Position numbers and translations under genes: made by a program. From Lonicera japonica (lineage: Eukaryota; Streptophyta; Magnoliopsida; Dipsacales; Caprifoliaceae): a stretch of DNA of 64,000 nucleotides. Shown here in pieces: positions 35,500 to 48,402 of the stretch (within the stretch, counting starts at the first letter, position 1; every line of letters starts with the position of its first letter). The DNA is taken from the NCBI GenBank assembly GCA_021464415.1, contig CM038470.1, positions 25,197,601 through 25,261,600 on the forward strand, in the 5' to 3' direction. The notes under the pieces were generated by a model that made no database searches, was not told the DNA's origin, and worked only from the letters and a program-made list of their open reading frames with translations.

Positions 35500-37963
35500 A
35501 CCTTATTGATTGAGCTCAGAAATTGCATTTCCAATCTCTTAAACAATGCTTAATTAACTTTTAGTTACTGTCTAAAACCAAAAATTGCATGTAAATTCAG
35601 TTTAAGCATGAAAATAAGGCATTGCATTGTATTTCTTTATTACTAAGGCATTTTGCAGACCTAAAGTAGTTAAGCAACTGAGGTTAGATGCAAGGAAAAA
35701 AAATTGAATGTGAAAAAGTGCAAGAAGTAGGCCCGAAAATGAAATCAATATCCATCCTGAGGCCCGAGGCGAGGAAAAACTCAGCAAACAACCCTCAAAG
35801 CACTAGCAAGAAGAGAATAAATAAGTCCCTAAGTATGAATGAAGTGAATGCAAGTGTCCAAGGATGATTCCAAGAAAAAAGAAACTTAATTGAATTAATT
35901 CTTATCTATTGAGAATTTGAAAAAATCTCCACAAATAAAAGTTGTAGAACTTTCAATTACCTACGCATAGGCGAAAACAGAACATCAGTCGAAATTCGAA
36001 ACATAAAGTTATAAGAAAAATAAGAAATCAACAGAAAAAGAGAGCGGGATCTACAGGACCGAGATCAATCCCTATATGGGGATCGATCCCCACCCCTATT
36101 TTTGGCCCATTTTTAATTTTAAACTCTTTTCGACCTGTTTCATCAAGGATTATTCAAACACGACTTGCGATACTTCTGTACCATATAAAAGATCTAATAT
36201 CTCATATTTTAGGGTACAATACAATTTAGAGTTGATTGACAGAAAGGCTGAGAGCACCATAATTTCTTGGGAGCTTTTGCGCTGCGTCTGACGATCGAAC
36301 GTAAGAGTTTTATTATTCAATTCCTTAATGAAATTGTTAGATTAGTTTGTTTATTATCTTTTGATGTTGGAACATTGCTATAATCAACATTCAATACATC
36401 ATTCAATACATTTTTCAATTAAAGTCTCAATCGCGTTCTGGGTAAAACCTAATTTTTTGTTTTCTTTTAACTCGATTGCTTTTATTTGTTTGTTTGCTTT
36501 AAGATCATATATACTATGAAATTAACCTTAAACCCACATTTTTAAGGCGGGTTCTATGATTTATAAATCTATTTTGTATATTTGTCCGTTTTTCGTCGAT
36601 TTTAAGCTTGATTCTTGTTTTATATTCAAATTGTTTATAATTTTCCATGCTATTCATATGTGATTCATCCTTGAACATCAAGAATATGATTTTCTAAAAT
36701 TCTTAGGGTTTGGGTCGAGTTTGTTAGGTTTTTTTCGGTTTTGAGTTTATTTACCGTTTTTGCCGTAAAATCTTCGTTTTAAATCAGAATTGCAAAATTC
36801 CAAAGTCAAAAGTTTTCAAATATGATATTCTACATTATTAGGCATTTATTTATCGTTTTCTGTGATTTCTAAGATTATTTTCCTGTTTGCTTTGATTATG
36901 ACTAAGTAAATCCTTTGTTAAGAGTTCATAGTGAAAGATGCGTAATTAATCTTTGAATGTAATCCAATCTAGGTTTGAATATAATTTTTTTCATTAGTTA
37001 GAGATCACCTACTGAATAAATGAGTATTTTTTTATCTTTACATGTGTTAAAAATATATTTTCATAAGTTAACTCAAAGTTCCATTTGATTAAAAATCGTA
37101 AAAACGTCGATTCACGGATTTTTGCACCAAAATCCTAACGTGGCTGATTTGAGGACGGTCTGTATCCTCTAATTAGTTGAGTTAGTTTTCTAAGTGAATT
37201 AGTTGATTTGGCACTGCTTTCGTATTTATTCACATAAGTGCCGAAAAAGTGCCGAATTTGCTTTGAATTACGTTCAAACCTATTTAAATCGTATAAGAGT
37301 GTTAGGCTACTTATTTTTTAGAAGTTTAATTAACCTGGATTGTTTTTGTCTCACACTAGCAATACTATATTTTAAATTATGCTTTTTCGAAATCAAAAGT
37401 TTCAACATCGAATTCTATTTCTCAAAGCTAGTATAGATAGTCTTTGTCACGCATGGGCTATCATATACTTGTAGTAGTAATATAATTGGATTGTAGGAGA
37501 GTTTATGAGCTAAATCTTAGAGAAAAATCTTGTTTAAACTTAGATTTGCATTACCCGATTATACTAGTTTTGTATTCCCTATTTACGGATACGCTTAATG
37601 CTTATTTTCCATCAATTTAATTTTATTTAATATTTTGTTATATTTAAGTAGTGTGCTGTTTTATTTGTTTCATTTATTTTTAGTTTATTTGTATGCTCCC
37701 TTAGTCTATTTAGGAAGTCTTTTTGATGAATAACTTGTGCTTGCGAATTCCCTTTACTTTTTGCACCCTATAATTAGATTTCCCTTTAATTTTAGTTTAG
37801 TTAATTAGTAGTTTTAATTTAATTTCAATTTTTTTCTTATTCCACAAGTCTATCATCTTTTCCTTTATTTTCTCGTCTTCCTCTTGAAAGAAACATTCTT
37901 AACTAAAAAAATCAAGTATTTATTACTTGACCGGCTGCCTACATTTTGGTATAATAACTCGCA
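35500..37963 (+). repeat. LTR-like 2.5-kb repeat, copy A
   Basis: Collinear, in the same orientation, with about 54015-56525 over its whole length; for example AAGCATGAAAATAAGGCATTGC versus AAGCGTGAAAAGAAGCCATTGC, and GAGATCACCTACTGAAT in both. It contains a TATA-like CATATAAAAG near 36180 and a GAGCTTTTGCGCT segment like an LTR transcription start. After TAACTCGCA at 37963 both copies continue into T-rich DNA followed by AGTCACT. This may be a decayed primer-binding region, because GGCGC.GT in copy B is like TGGCGCCGTT sites. No coding. LTR identity is an inference; the homology itself is clear. Confidence 0.6.
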
Positions 37964-38084
37964 TTTTTTTCACCGAGTCACTTCTACATATGCAAACACG
38001 TGTTGTGGAAGGTTATTGTATTAAAGTGTATAAAAAAATCTTACTAAGAGTTTATTAACTTAACGTCCAAAAAAAATCACCAAA

Positions 38085-38615
38085 CTAATTTAATTAGACA
38101 TAACCAACCCACCCCCACCCAAAAAAAAAAATGTCGCCAAAACTTTCATCCATTTAAGATCTTTTTTTTTCTTTTTACTAATATACACCTCACCTTCCTA
38201 CTGTTTTCCTCCCATGCCTTCTTCAATCTTAAAAGCTTAATTTTATCTTTTCTAGATTTAGACTTAATTACAACTCTAAATTACAATCAAAGTCTAAACT
38301 AAACACAAATACAGGTATCTATGTTGACGCCCCGATTTTCGCTAAAAGATTTCGACCTCTGGGATTAGTTAATCATTGATGTTATCACTAACAAATGTGG
38401 GTTATAATTTAAAATAATTTTAATTAGACATAACCCCCCCCCCCCCCCCCCAATCTAACGACGTCAAATTTTTGTATATATAATATATTTTTTCTCTAAT
38501 ATACCCCGTGCCTACCATCTTCTTCCTCCTCCACCTTCTTATACCTTAAAACCTTAATTTTAGCTTTCTAGATTTACACTTAATTATAAGTCAAAGTCTA
38601 AGCCAAACTAAATTA
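38085..38615. repeat. Diverged direct repeat of about 220 bp
   Basis: Segments 38085 to about 38310 and 38413 to about 38615 share TTAATTAGACATAACC, CTAATATACACC/CTAATATACCCC, CTTAATTTTA and TCTAGATTTA.ACTTAATTA. Copy 2 contains a run of 18 C (38434-38451). Confidence 0.65.
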
Positions 38616-38935
38616 AATCATCACAACATGAACCAATAAATTGAGATATTTCTAACTTTTGATATATCCTAAATAACGTAATAAATTTAAGAATCAATCC
38701 GAACAAGCCAAGTAATAATCTAACTAAAACCATTAATTAAGATCTAACTTAACATATCAACTAATCAATCAATTACAATCCAAATCGAGAAAGAAAATTG
38801 AATAACATATATAAAAATCAGTAAGTACGCAAAGACAAAAACTCTCACCTGAAAAACAATGAATAATCAACAAGTCGAAAATTGATCAATAATTTCTCTA
38901 CACCTCCTCTAGTTCAACACTTTATATCTTTATAT

Positions 38936-38938
<3 letters not shown>

Positions 38939-38969
<31 letters not shown>

Positions 38970-39379
38970 TTCACCTCATCTACTTTCCCTCTCTATAAGT
39001 CGACTTCCCCCCAGAGCAATACTATTGTTCGTGGCGGCGGTAGTCCAAATACATATATGGATATATATATATATATATAGAGGCGAGAAATTTAGGGCTT
39101 TGGAATTAGGGAAGAAAATAGTATTTTTTATTTTTTAGGTTGAGGACCAGTATATATACGATTTTTTAAAAAACCCCTAAGTTAATATTAATTAGAATTA
39201 ACCCCTAATTTATTACTTCATCCATGCTCCGTTAAATGAAATTTCATTAATTAAAGTGCCTTGTTATATCTTATTCCCCATTATATCTATGCAGTTTAAA
39301 GTCTTACCCTAACTTCAAATCGATCATTTGAAATATAAAAAATATTAATTATCCTCATTATATTTCTCTCTCCCTTTCT

Positions 39380-39418
<39 letters not shown>
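38939..39418. repeat. Three (TA)n microsatellites
   Basis: TA runs at about 38939-38967, 39059-39080 and 39385-39418. No gene lies around them. Confidence 0.8.
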
Positions 39419-39420
<2 letters not shown>

Positions 39421-39774
39421 TAGAGGATGCAAATTGAATTGAAAGATTACATAATCATTAAACAACATCCTCGTTGGCAAGATTGTCATGCCAGCATCCT
39501 CACCATTGGCCTCATTTTCCTAGTCGCCACTATATCTGCACCACCATCCTCCATTGAATAGCTATGACGAAGTATTACTCGATCCATTCCGTTACTTGCC
39601 ACATTTTCTCTATATATTTAGGGGGGGTTATGAATAAAGAAGATATTTGATTTCATTGAAGGGTGCATTTTACTGATTATAATTTGAGTTTGGATGTTTT
39701 GGGCTTTTAATTTCATCTAGATTGTGCATTGATTTTGTGTTTAATTTAAGTTTACATTACCCTCTCGGTCCAAT

Positions 39775-40090
39775 CATGTCTAATGGGTCATTTCAAGGGC
39801 TAAACAGTTGAATTTTTTCATGAAACTTGTTGTAAATGATCTCAATAATAAGTATATCATCTCTATAAATTTTCAGTGAGAAATTCGGACCAAAAGTGAG
39901 CGTGATAAAAAATTTGATACATATGTTCATTTTCGACCATAAAAAATTTTGTTGATCATTGCACCCACTTTTAAATTAAATATTTTGATGAAATCTTATG
40001 AAAATGATCTACTCGTTATAAAGATCATCTCCACCAACTTACATGAAAAAATCGTCCATTTAACCATTAAATTACACCTCATTAGGAAAA
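39775..40090. mobile_element. Foldback MITE-like element
   Basis: Inverted ends CTAATGGGTCATTTCAAGGG and (right side, complement) CTAATGAGGTGTAATTTAATGG are loosely paired. The interior is palindromic around 39930 and related to the 33.3 and 35.1 kb foldbacks. No clear duplication was found. Confidence 0.4.
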
Positions 40091-42435
40091 ATTAGACTAA
40101 TAAATAATAGAAATGAGCCATGTCCTAATTCAAGTGAAGGTCAAATCTTACATGTGACGCCTTAAACTTCGGATTAGGCTGAATGTCACCGATGGTGCAA
40201 ATTAATTAATAATTACGACTAATAAACAAAAGCCTTGTTGAAAATTTTGAGATCATTGAAGTAGTACTGAACAAGAATAATATCAACTCTTAACGCATAC
40301 ATTGAAAATTTTAGTTGTGAATTACACTGCATGTTAGTTTGGAGTTCTAGAAACTTTAAGTGTGAGTACAACACATCCTTAAAACAAAATACGAGTTTTA
40401 ATTATACAACCATAATACAGTATTAGAATTAAGGGAATAAGTCATGAGACATTGGTATGAGATAGTCTAGGATTCATCGGCCTTTCATTTCCTTTTCCCC
40501 TGGCAGAAGTACCTGTTGGATTAAAAACCTGATCCAACCGGACCCAATGAAAACTATAAATTTTATAAAGAAAATATAACTGGGGAACACATGCATGTGC
40601 AATCTAAATAAAAATAATAGCTTTTATATAATCAAGTAAAAGCTAGTCATGTCCCACACGCATTCATATTTCCCATCCCAGATACATGTAGATTAAATCT
40701 TTTGCTAATATACAATTTTTGCACTATCACTGTCCGGTCTACATTTCATGGACTTGCCAACTACACGGTTATAGAGCCTCCCCATATTTCTATGCTTCAT
40801 GGACTTATCAACCACGCGGCTCTAGTGCCTCCCCATATTTTTCAGCGCTAGTACATATTGGATATTTCTATCAAATAATAATAATATGGATGTCAAAGTG
40901 CCAATACAATACGAAGGCTCTAGCAAACACAATTTATCCATTACATGCATATTAAGTAGTTTATGAAATAATTGTATAGTGTACAATGACTAGCTTAAGA
41001 GAAACAAGCTAATAATTCATTATTAAGGATAAAAATATTTTTATTAAATGGTATAATACTCAAAACCACCATAAAACCCACTACATGTTCAATTTATAAG
41101 TGTTTATTAATAAACTATTAATTATTGTATACATTCAAGTGGGTTTTGGGTCAATCTTGAAAAGTGGGCACAATCAAATGGGTATTCTTGTATGATCTTC
41201 AAACTAATGAAATAACAAGTCATAATTAACCAAAATATGTTAGAAATTTTAGCCCAAGCCCCATGGATGCAATAATATTAGTATTAAACCCAAAATCCCC
41301 AAATTTAAGAAAGGCAATACATGCAACACATTGTAGTTGTAAAATAGGTTTAAGTGCTTGTGTTCCCAGATCTATGAAGCTTCAATAAACTAAATTTAAG
41401 CTTAATAGAAGATGAATCAAAAAACTCTCATTGAACCCTAACTTCCCCAAGCTTAAATGGAGCTCCAATGAAGGATTTGATTATAAGAGAAAGAGGAGAA
41501 TGATGGAGGAAGGTGTATGACTAAATAATTTTAAGTGGGGATGTTGATTCTCTCACAAATATCTCAAGGCCTTATCACTTCTCTCTTTCTCGAAACTCTT
41601 GTGTGTATGTATGTGATAATGAAGAAAAAAATGGAAGAAAAAAATAAATATCGGATGCATAAGGCCAACAACAAACTATTATTTGAAACAACATGCTGTT
41701 AGAAACCCAATAAAAGGTTGTTCTAGGACAATCCCCACAGCCTTATTTAGGCATTTTCAACAGCAGACTATTCAGGAGAACAATTGACTATTGATTTCGG
41801 TTCTTACATTAATCTTGAAGATGCGAGAATTTAGACTCAGACAAACATGCAAGTTCTAGATAATTGAATTATCTTTCCAATGGCGTAAATTGGGGTCAAT
41901 TTAAATATTGGATAAATAAGTTATAACAAAAATACTACATCTGTGTCAGAATTTAAAAGAACTTTCAATGGGGTTAGATTTGCGTTAGTCCTTTCGAACT
42001 CGATCCAACACTTTAAAAAAAGTCTTAGCGCATAGAAAAGAAATATAAGGAGATGTAAAATATAAAAGAATAGGTTACGATACACTGGTTAAAATTACAA
42101 ACCAAACAAGGGATTTCAAACTCCAATTCTTACCGTTAACGCACCAAATTTGGCTACGGCTACCCAAAGTGTGTGTCGAGCCTAAACGCACACGTAATAT
42201 GATAAACGTGACATGATAGGGTTTTCAAATCACCCAAGTGGAACTCGAATTAAGGATTTTCCTCTTAAAGTGGATATTATGCCATAATTACGCCTAAGGA
42301 TATTAATATGGAAATTAAGCTAGAGATATTACTATACAACTCCAATGTTGCTTAATTTTCAAGAATATGAACTTACGATTTTGTTTAAAGAGAAAGAATA
42401 GGATGGGGACATTATTGTTTAAACAAAAAAAAAAT
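40091..42435. other. Gene-free stretch with a 51-bp tandem duplication
   Basis: Copies at 40747-40797 and 40798-40848 both begin CATGGACTT and contain GCCTCCCCATATTT. The rest is AT-rich. The segment 41270-41660 has the look of retrotransposon LTR DNA but no partner was found. Confidence 0.5.
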
Positions 42436-42911
42436 GGGTAAACAGTGCAAATGCTCGCTGGACTTTAGGTCCAATAACACTTTGGTCATCAAACTGTAAA
42501 ATGAACCACTTTAACCTTCTAATTTTAGAATGAGCAACATTTTAGTGACTCCATCTAATTTGACTATTAAATTGGATGGAATTAAATAATTTGTGAAACT
42601 CGTGGCATTATTTTAAAAATATTTTGGTCGTATTAAAACAAAATAGGTTCAACCCAACAACAATGACCACTTATTTCTTTATTTTTTCAATTTTGAAGAA
42701 TGGAGATATATAAATAATTATTGTTGTTAGTTTAAGACTGTTTTGTTTCAATATGACAAAAATGCCCTTAAACGAAGCCATGTGCTCCAGATGGCTTTAT
42801 TCCTCAAATTGTACGGAATGGCCAAAGTAGTTTATGGCCAAAGCAGTTTAAAGTTTGATGGTCAAAGTGGTACTTAATCTAAAATTTAGTGAGCATTTGA
42901 ACTGTTTATTC
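42436..42911. mobile_element. MULE-like element with 9-bp TSD
   Basis: Left end GGGTAAACAGTGCAAATGCTC and right end (reverse complement) GAATAAACAGTTCAAATGCTC, with similarity over about 70 bp (CACTTTGGTCATCAAACT versus CACTTTGACCATCAAACT). The flanks AAAAAAAAT and AAAAAAGAT match at 8 of 9 positions. Non-coding, 476 bp. Confidence 0.75.
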
Positions 42912-42924
42912 AAAAAAGATCTAA

Positions 42925-44016
42925 GGGTGCATATGATTGTAAGCACAGAACTTGCATGGAAAGAAAATAAGTTATAGGTAATTGAATTGACTAGAATTGA
43001 ACTGCATAGAAAATATCAATTAAATGTGTTTGATTGTCTTAATTTTTTACCTGAAAAATATTATATTTTTCCATCTTTGGTGTTTTATAGCCATTTTTGT
43101 TATAGAAATTGTAACTTTTTTTAACTTTTATTGTTTGGTAGCTAGTTTTTTAAAAGCTATTATTTATCATGAAACTTGTACTTTTTTTCATGGAACTTGT
43201 ATATTTTTTACATGAAAATTGAGACATTTTAAAAAAAATATACATGAAAATAAAACAATTTTTTTTTATTTTTGTTGATATTCTAAATTAACCATAAATA
43301 TGGGAGTATAACAACTATAATAATAAGAAATATAATATATAACATTAATAAATAATTATGTTCACTAGGTTTAACAACATAAAATAGTTGTGATACTTCT
43401 GAAAATTGAAAACTAAAAACTAAAACTGAAAATCAAAAAATTGTTTGTTTACTTTTGAAAAATGTATCTGAAAAAATGTTGTTTGTTTGAATATAACACA
43501 TTTGAAAACTGATTTTTTTTAATATGATAATTTTACCCTTATTAATGTATTTAGATCACATAGTTAAGGCTTTAATGAGGGTAAAATAATTCTTTTATAA
43601 TGAGGAGTTTTAAGTTTTTAGATTTAAGTGGAAAGCTTGCAACTTAAAATTTTGAATGCAAATTTTCAGATTTAAGTGGCAAATCACTTTATTTTTTTGC
43701 CAAACAAACAACTTTCACACCACTTACAGATTTAAGTGGGCTACACAAACACCCCTTAAATTGATTTTCAAAGATATATGAAAAATATTTGTGGGTAGTA
43801 TTGAACCTACCTACAAATGCGTGCAAGTTACCTAGAAAATAAAACCTCATCTTCCTTAAGAAAACACTTTCTAACTTTTTGAGAAAAATAATGTCACGTC
43901 ACCTTAAAGTTGAAATTTGACTGTCTAGAAAATAAAATCAATTAAAACACCAAAAGTAAAAACTTAGGTGAAAAATACCTATTTTCTAGGAAAACTAATG
44001 CCTATCGAACATGTCA
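42925..44016. mobile_element. Harbinger-like MITE of the 11494 family, enlarged
   Basis: Left end TAA-GGGTGCATATGATTGTAAGC and the following 150 bp align with the reverse complement of the right part of 11494-12024 (TTGCATGGAAAGAAAATAAG, GGTAATTGAATTG). Right end ...CCTATCGAACATGTCA-TAA. About 500 bp longer than its relative because of unrelated sequence at about 43390-43760, itself bounded by TTTGTTT / AAACAAA blocks and possibly a nested MITE. Confidence 0.6.
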
Positions 44017-44019
44017 TAA

Positions 44020-45985
44020 TAGAATGTTGTTGGTGTTAAAAATATAGAGTTATATATAATTAAAATTATCTTGGGAGGTATTCTTAACTATCATAGTATG
44101 GGGGTTATATCAATATGCACCTATTTTTCTAAATAAATAACTCTTATCATTCAAAATAGGTGGTAGACCATAATAAAATTTATTATGGGAGGATTTTCTC
44201 ACATACGGTATATATGGTAGGGGTTTAAGTAAAAAAAAAATAATCCTATTTTTCTCTTGGTTTGTAATACAAGTCAATTACAAACATACTATTTCAAATG
44301 ATACAATTGATTTATTGCACTGCTACAATTAGTTTATTGCGAAGTTACAATCCATTCATAGACGATCAAATACTTAAATCTAATTAAATTAAATCAATAT
44401 TTTTTGCTAATTGCAAATTTACTTGTTTATTTTAGTTTGTCTCATATCTAGCTAGCATATTTTCATATTATCTCGAGCCTTTATATATATATAATTATAA
44501 TTAGACCTAGTTGCTAACAATTAGCATATATATATACTCATGGGTTGTTCTATACATCGCAAGAATAAATGTGATTATGCAAGAGTAATATATAGTTGTT
44601 AAAGCATACAGTACAATTGTTCACACTAATTCTATGCTTTTATAAAGTTATAATAGAAATTTTGAGGAAAACGAGCAGGTTCTATAATAATTATAATACA
44701 TTATTTTAGGTCACTGTTATTTACCCCTATCAAAAAATGTGTCACAAATACTCCCTTTATAATTTAACCAAAAAATACATTTTAACACCCCATTTATTTA
44801 TCACGAACCCCCTTTTTATTACTTGATGTTAGGCAAGTGCTTAGCAATATACTCTCCACATTTAAACCGAGTTTATGTAATTGCACCCATTTCTCATTAA
44901 GCGAGCTTTAAGGGGTGTTAGTGGTAATAAATTTACCATTGGCAAGTGCTTGTGACAAATATAGAAGATGAAAATAACACTGCCCTTATTTTAACGGAAA
45001 CAACAATTAGTGTGACATTTAGAATATCTTATATTTCTAAAAAAATGATCTATTAGTGTAACATATAATGATTATCATATACAAAATAATTATTATAACA
45101 CCAATCATTGTGAATTATTTTTAAAAATTTGTATTTGATCATACATTTGAGCAAGGGTCCAACTCATGTAACACATCCGGTAAAAATAGACGATAATAAT
45201 TGTAAAATTGCAATTAAGTAAAGGTGATACTATTACAAAGTAATTACTACTATTGTCAAAGTAATATAGAACTTTAGAAGCATATAATATAATTTTTAAA
45301 TGCAATACTATGCATGATTTGCCAATTAGATAATTGTTTTGAATATAGTATCACTGTTAACTTAGCAATGCAATAAATCAAAGGTGAAATTATTGTCAAA
45401 ATAATTTTATTTATTACGAGAGTGATGAATAAATTTCAAAATACGGGGTACAACTTAAAACAATATTGTAATATGACAATAAAATATTAACTTTGCAATA
45501 TAATTACCATAAATCAATTGTAACATAGTACATTTGAAGTTGACCAATTATATTACAAATCAAAATTAGATTTTATAAGAAAAATGTTATCGTACTCTAA
45601 AAAAAGTTAAAAAGTAAACACTTAATAAATTTGAATCATATTTAAATTTAAAAAACTAAAAGTAATGAATAATAGTAATAAGTGGAAATTACTTTTATTT
45701 ATGAAATAAAGAAAATTTGGCCTGACCTATTTTCTTAATAAAATTAGTACTCATTACACTCTATATATAGGTACTGTATTGGTAATGGTAAATAGACGTT
45801 GATGTCCATATCTGTGTAGGAATGAGTCTACAAAAGATCAAAATCAAATCTTTTCGCAGTTTTTTCTAGCATAAAAAAACGCATACTTTTAACCAATCAA
45901 TGACTTTTAAGCGCTAGTCACACCTTACCTTACCTTCTTGGATGTTACAAGCTCTGCCATGCATGGCTGCTTATTAGTTTTTCTT

Positions 45986-46019
<34 letters not shown>

Positions 46020-46343
46020 GCCATAAAGGCTAGTAGCATGCAGCAGCGACTTTTAATTGAGAGATTTGGTGGCGGAGATTGGAGGAGTGGTGAGGTTTTT
46101 GAAGGTGACAGCAGTGACCGGTGTGTATCTACAATGTATACAATATATAATATATTACATACGTTTTTCTCAAGAACACAAAATAACAAATAAAACAAAA
46201 ATTTATAAATAAAATAGCATTTTAGATTTCTCTAGATAATTATAAAATTTGAATTGTAAAAATTAACAATCAAATGAGTAAATAGCAGATCCCTTATTTG
46301 TAATTTAGATAGACGCATTTGCAGTGTTGATTGTCTTAAAGTT
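44020..46343. other. Gene-free AT-rich stretch
   Basis: No coding or structured feature beyond a (CT)n microsatellite at about 45989-46018. Nothing else supported. Confidence 0.5.
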
Positions 46344-46635
46344 GAGTTTTTTGCTTAAACAGACTACTTTTTTAAGTTATTAGTCAAAGTAAACCACTTT
46401 TTAACATATTTATTAAATTAGCAAACTTTTTAAAATACTAATTTAAAAGCACTATTTTAAGTCAAATCTGAAAAAATAGTTATTCGAAATCACTATTTTT
46501 AAGAAAAAATAGTGATAGAAAAAATAGTGATTTCGAATTACTATTTTAAAAAGTGTGATAGTTTGATAAATATGTTGAAAAGTAACTTAGTTTGACTAAT
46601 AACTTAGAAAAGTGACTTAGTTTGAAAAAAAAATC
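46344..46635. mobile_element. Near-complete foldback element with perfect 9-bp TSD
   Basis: Flanked by CTTAAAGTT at 46335-46343 and 46636-46644. Ends GAGTTTTTTGCTTAAAC and (right, reverse complement) GATTTTTTTTTCAAAC. Arms of about 130 bp pair almost to the centre (AAGTTATTAGTCAAA, AACATATTTAT and AAACT.TTTAAAATA blocks on both sides), with CGAAATCACTATTTTT palindromes at the middle. 9-bp duplication suggests Mutator-type mobilisation. Confidence 0.8.
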
Positions 46636-47581
46636 CTTAAAGTTATATATTGATATTTTGTAGTTAAATTGATGCTTTTTTGATAAAATTTGATAGAGAT
46701 AAATTTTTTCATTAGTAAATTATTTTTACAAAACTTTTTAAAAATATTTTAATTTTGTAGTTAATAATTTCATAAAAAAGTTAAATAAAAAAGTGAGTTA
46801 ATTACAAAATTTAAATATACATATAATGTTTATTATCATCAAATTTCATCAAAATTGATCTATTTGACCTCCAAAATGTTTAATTCGTGACTTACCTTAA
46901 GTCAAAATTTATTTGCAATTTAATCTATATATATTTTGAGCAAATATATATACATATATATCATGAGCCCGGATGTAATACACACAGAAACTTTCGGTGA
47001 CTATTTTTTGTCATTAAAATATTGAAAAGATATTTTTAGTGATAAATACTCGTCACTAAAAATCCAATACATACGCACTGGTTTACACCAAATCCTAACT
47101 ATACATATCATTATGTATTGGTAGTATCGATTATATATGATATATATTTTTCATATTAAAAAACAATTCTATACATATTAGTGAAATAACTGATTACAAA
47201 TGATATGATATATATATATATATATAATTGTTTTTTTAATCAAATTCTCTGACTAAACCTCAATTTCTCCGTCTGAAATCCAATATTCTTCTATTGATGG
47301 TAAATTAATTACAGAACCAACTAACTGCATGGTACCTCTTTCTTTCTAATTAATTTTTTGGCGTTCTTGGCTCATTATTCTGCCTTGTTTCCGTTAATTT
47401 CTCTTGTGATTTGTGAACACATTGAAATTTGAAAGTGGAAAATTGTTGGCAGGTTTAATAGAGAATTATTATCATATCGTACCGAAAATCGCTATAAAGA
47501 ATTATTCGATACAACAATTATAATAAATCTGTGCATACTAAATTATCAATATGAAACTCGGTATGGGATTAATAGTATAGT

Positions 47582-48150
47582 CAGTGGCCGACAGAAGGGG
47601 AGCGTGGATCCTCCCAAGACATTTCAAACTTTTATTAGTGGTAGTATTTTTTTTGTAAATATAGTTGTTAGCACTTTTTAAATAAAATTATGTATTTTTT
47701 ATTTTGTTATAAAAAAAATTATCTCTAAAAATTATTTTAGAGTGTTAATTTTTTTCTTATAGAGTGTCAATAGTTATACCCATTATTATTTATATTATAA
47801 ATATATAATAAATTTAAGTGGTTGTGAAAAATGATTATCTTGCAAATTACTTGATCACATATATTAAGAAAGAAATTTCTCGGTACTTTGACATTGATAC
47901 AATTATAGATGAACTTTGTAAGATGAAGAATCGTCGAGCACAACTGATGATGCTTAAGTTTAGTAATTAAATCAAGATTATCTAGTTACTTTTGTACTTA
48001 CTGTAAATTTATGCGAAACACATGCCTTTTGTATTACAAAAATATATGTAAAAAACTTCTTAATTAAAATATATATTTTTAAAACTTCTTGTTATATTTT
48101 TTATGTTGTGTTTTAAACCCCTCGTATTTTAAATCCTGAATCCACCACTT
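47582..48150. mobile_element. hAT element remnant with transposase C-terminal fragment
   Basis: Ends CAGTGGCCGACAGAAGG and (right, reverse complement) AAGTGGTGGATTCAGGA, a typical plant hAT CAGTGGCGGA..CAGGA type. Flanks AGTATAGT (47574-47581) and AGTATGGT (48151-48158) are an 8-bp duplication with one mismatch. It contains the coding remnant listed separately. Confidence 0.8.
47830..47970 (+). pseudogene. hAT (TTF-type/ZMYM1-like) transposase C-terminal fragment
   Basis: A 46-codon open stretch reads NDYLANYLITYIKKEIS followed by RYFDIDTIIDELCKMKNRRAQ and ends at TAA 47968-47970. This matches the known end of plant TTF/zinc-finger MYM-like hAT transposases (NDCLVTYIE.DIF..I..E.I...F..MK.RR.QL). 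All upstream domains are missing, so it is a dead remnant inside the hAT element at 47582-48150. Confidence 0.75.
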
Positions 48151-48402
48151 AGTATGGTCACAGTATCAAATACTCCTCCGGGCTCTACCAATAAATAGCA
48201 TATACTTACCTCATTTGGACGTAGAAATAATGGTTTAAGAGGGGATGCCAACAATGTGGTGGTGTTTGGGTGGTGGACGGCAAACATTGCAGCGTTTCAC
48301 CACTCTTTCCCAATGCTATAGCTAGCTAACATCATTTATAATATTATCTTTCTCATATTAACAATATCTATCAAACGTGAATTTATCTAGATCTCACCCT
48401 AA

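Noticed and set aside
36078..36091. Perfect 14-bp palindrome GGGGATCGATCCCC
   Set aside because: A single short palindrome in LTR-like copy A and absent from copy B; too little to call a site.
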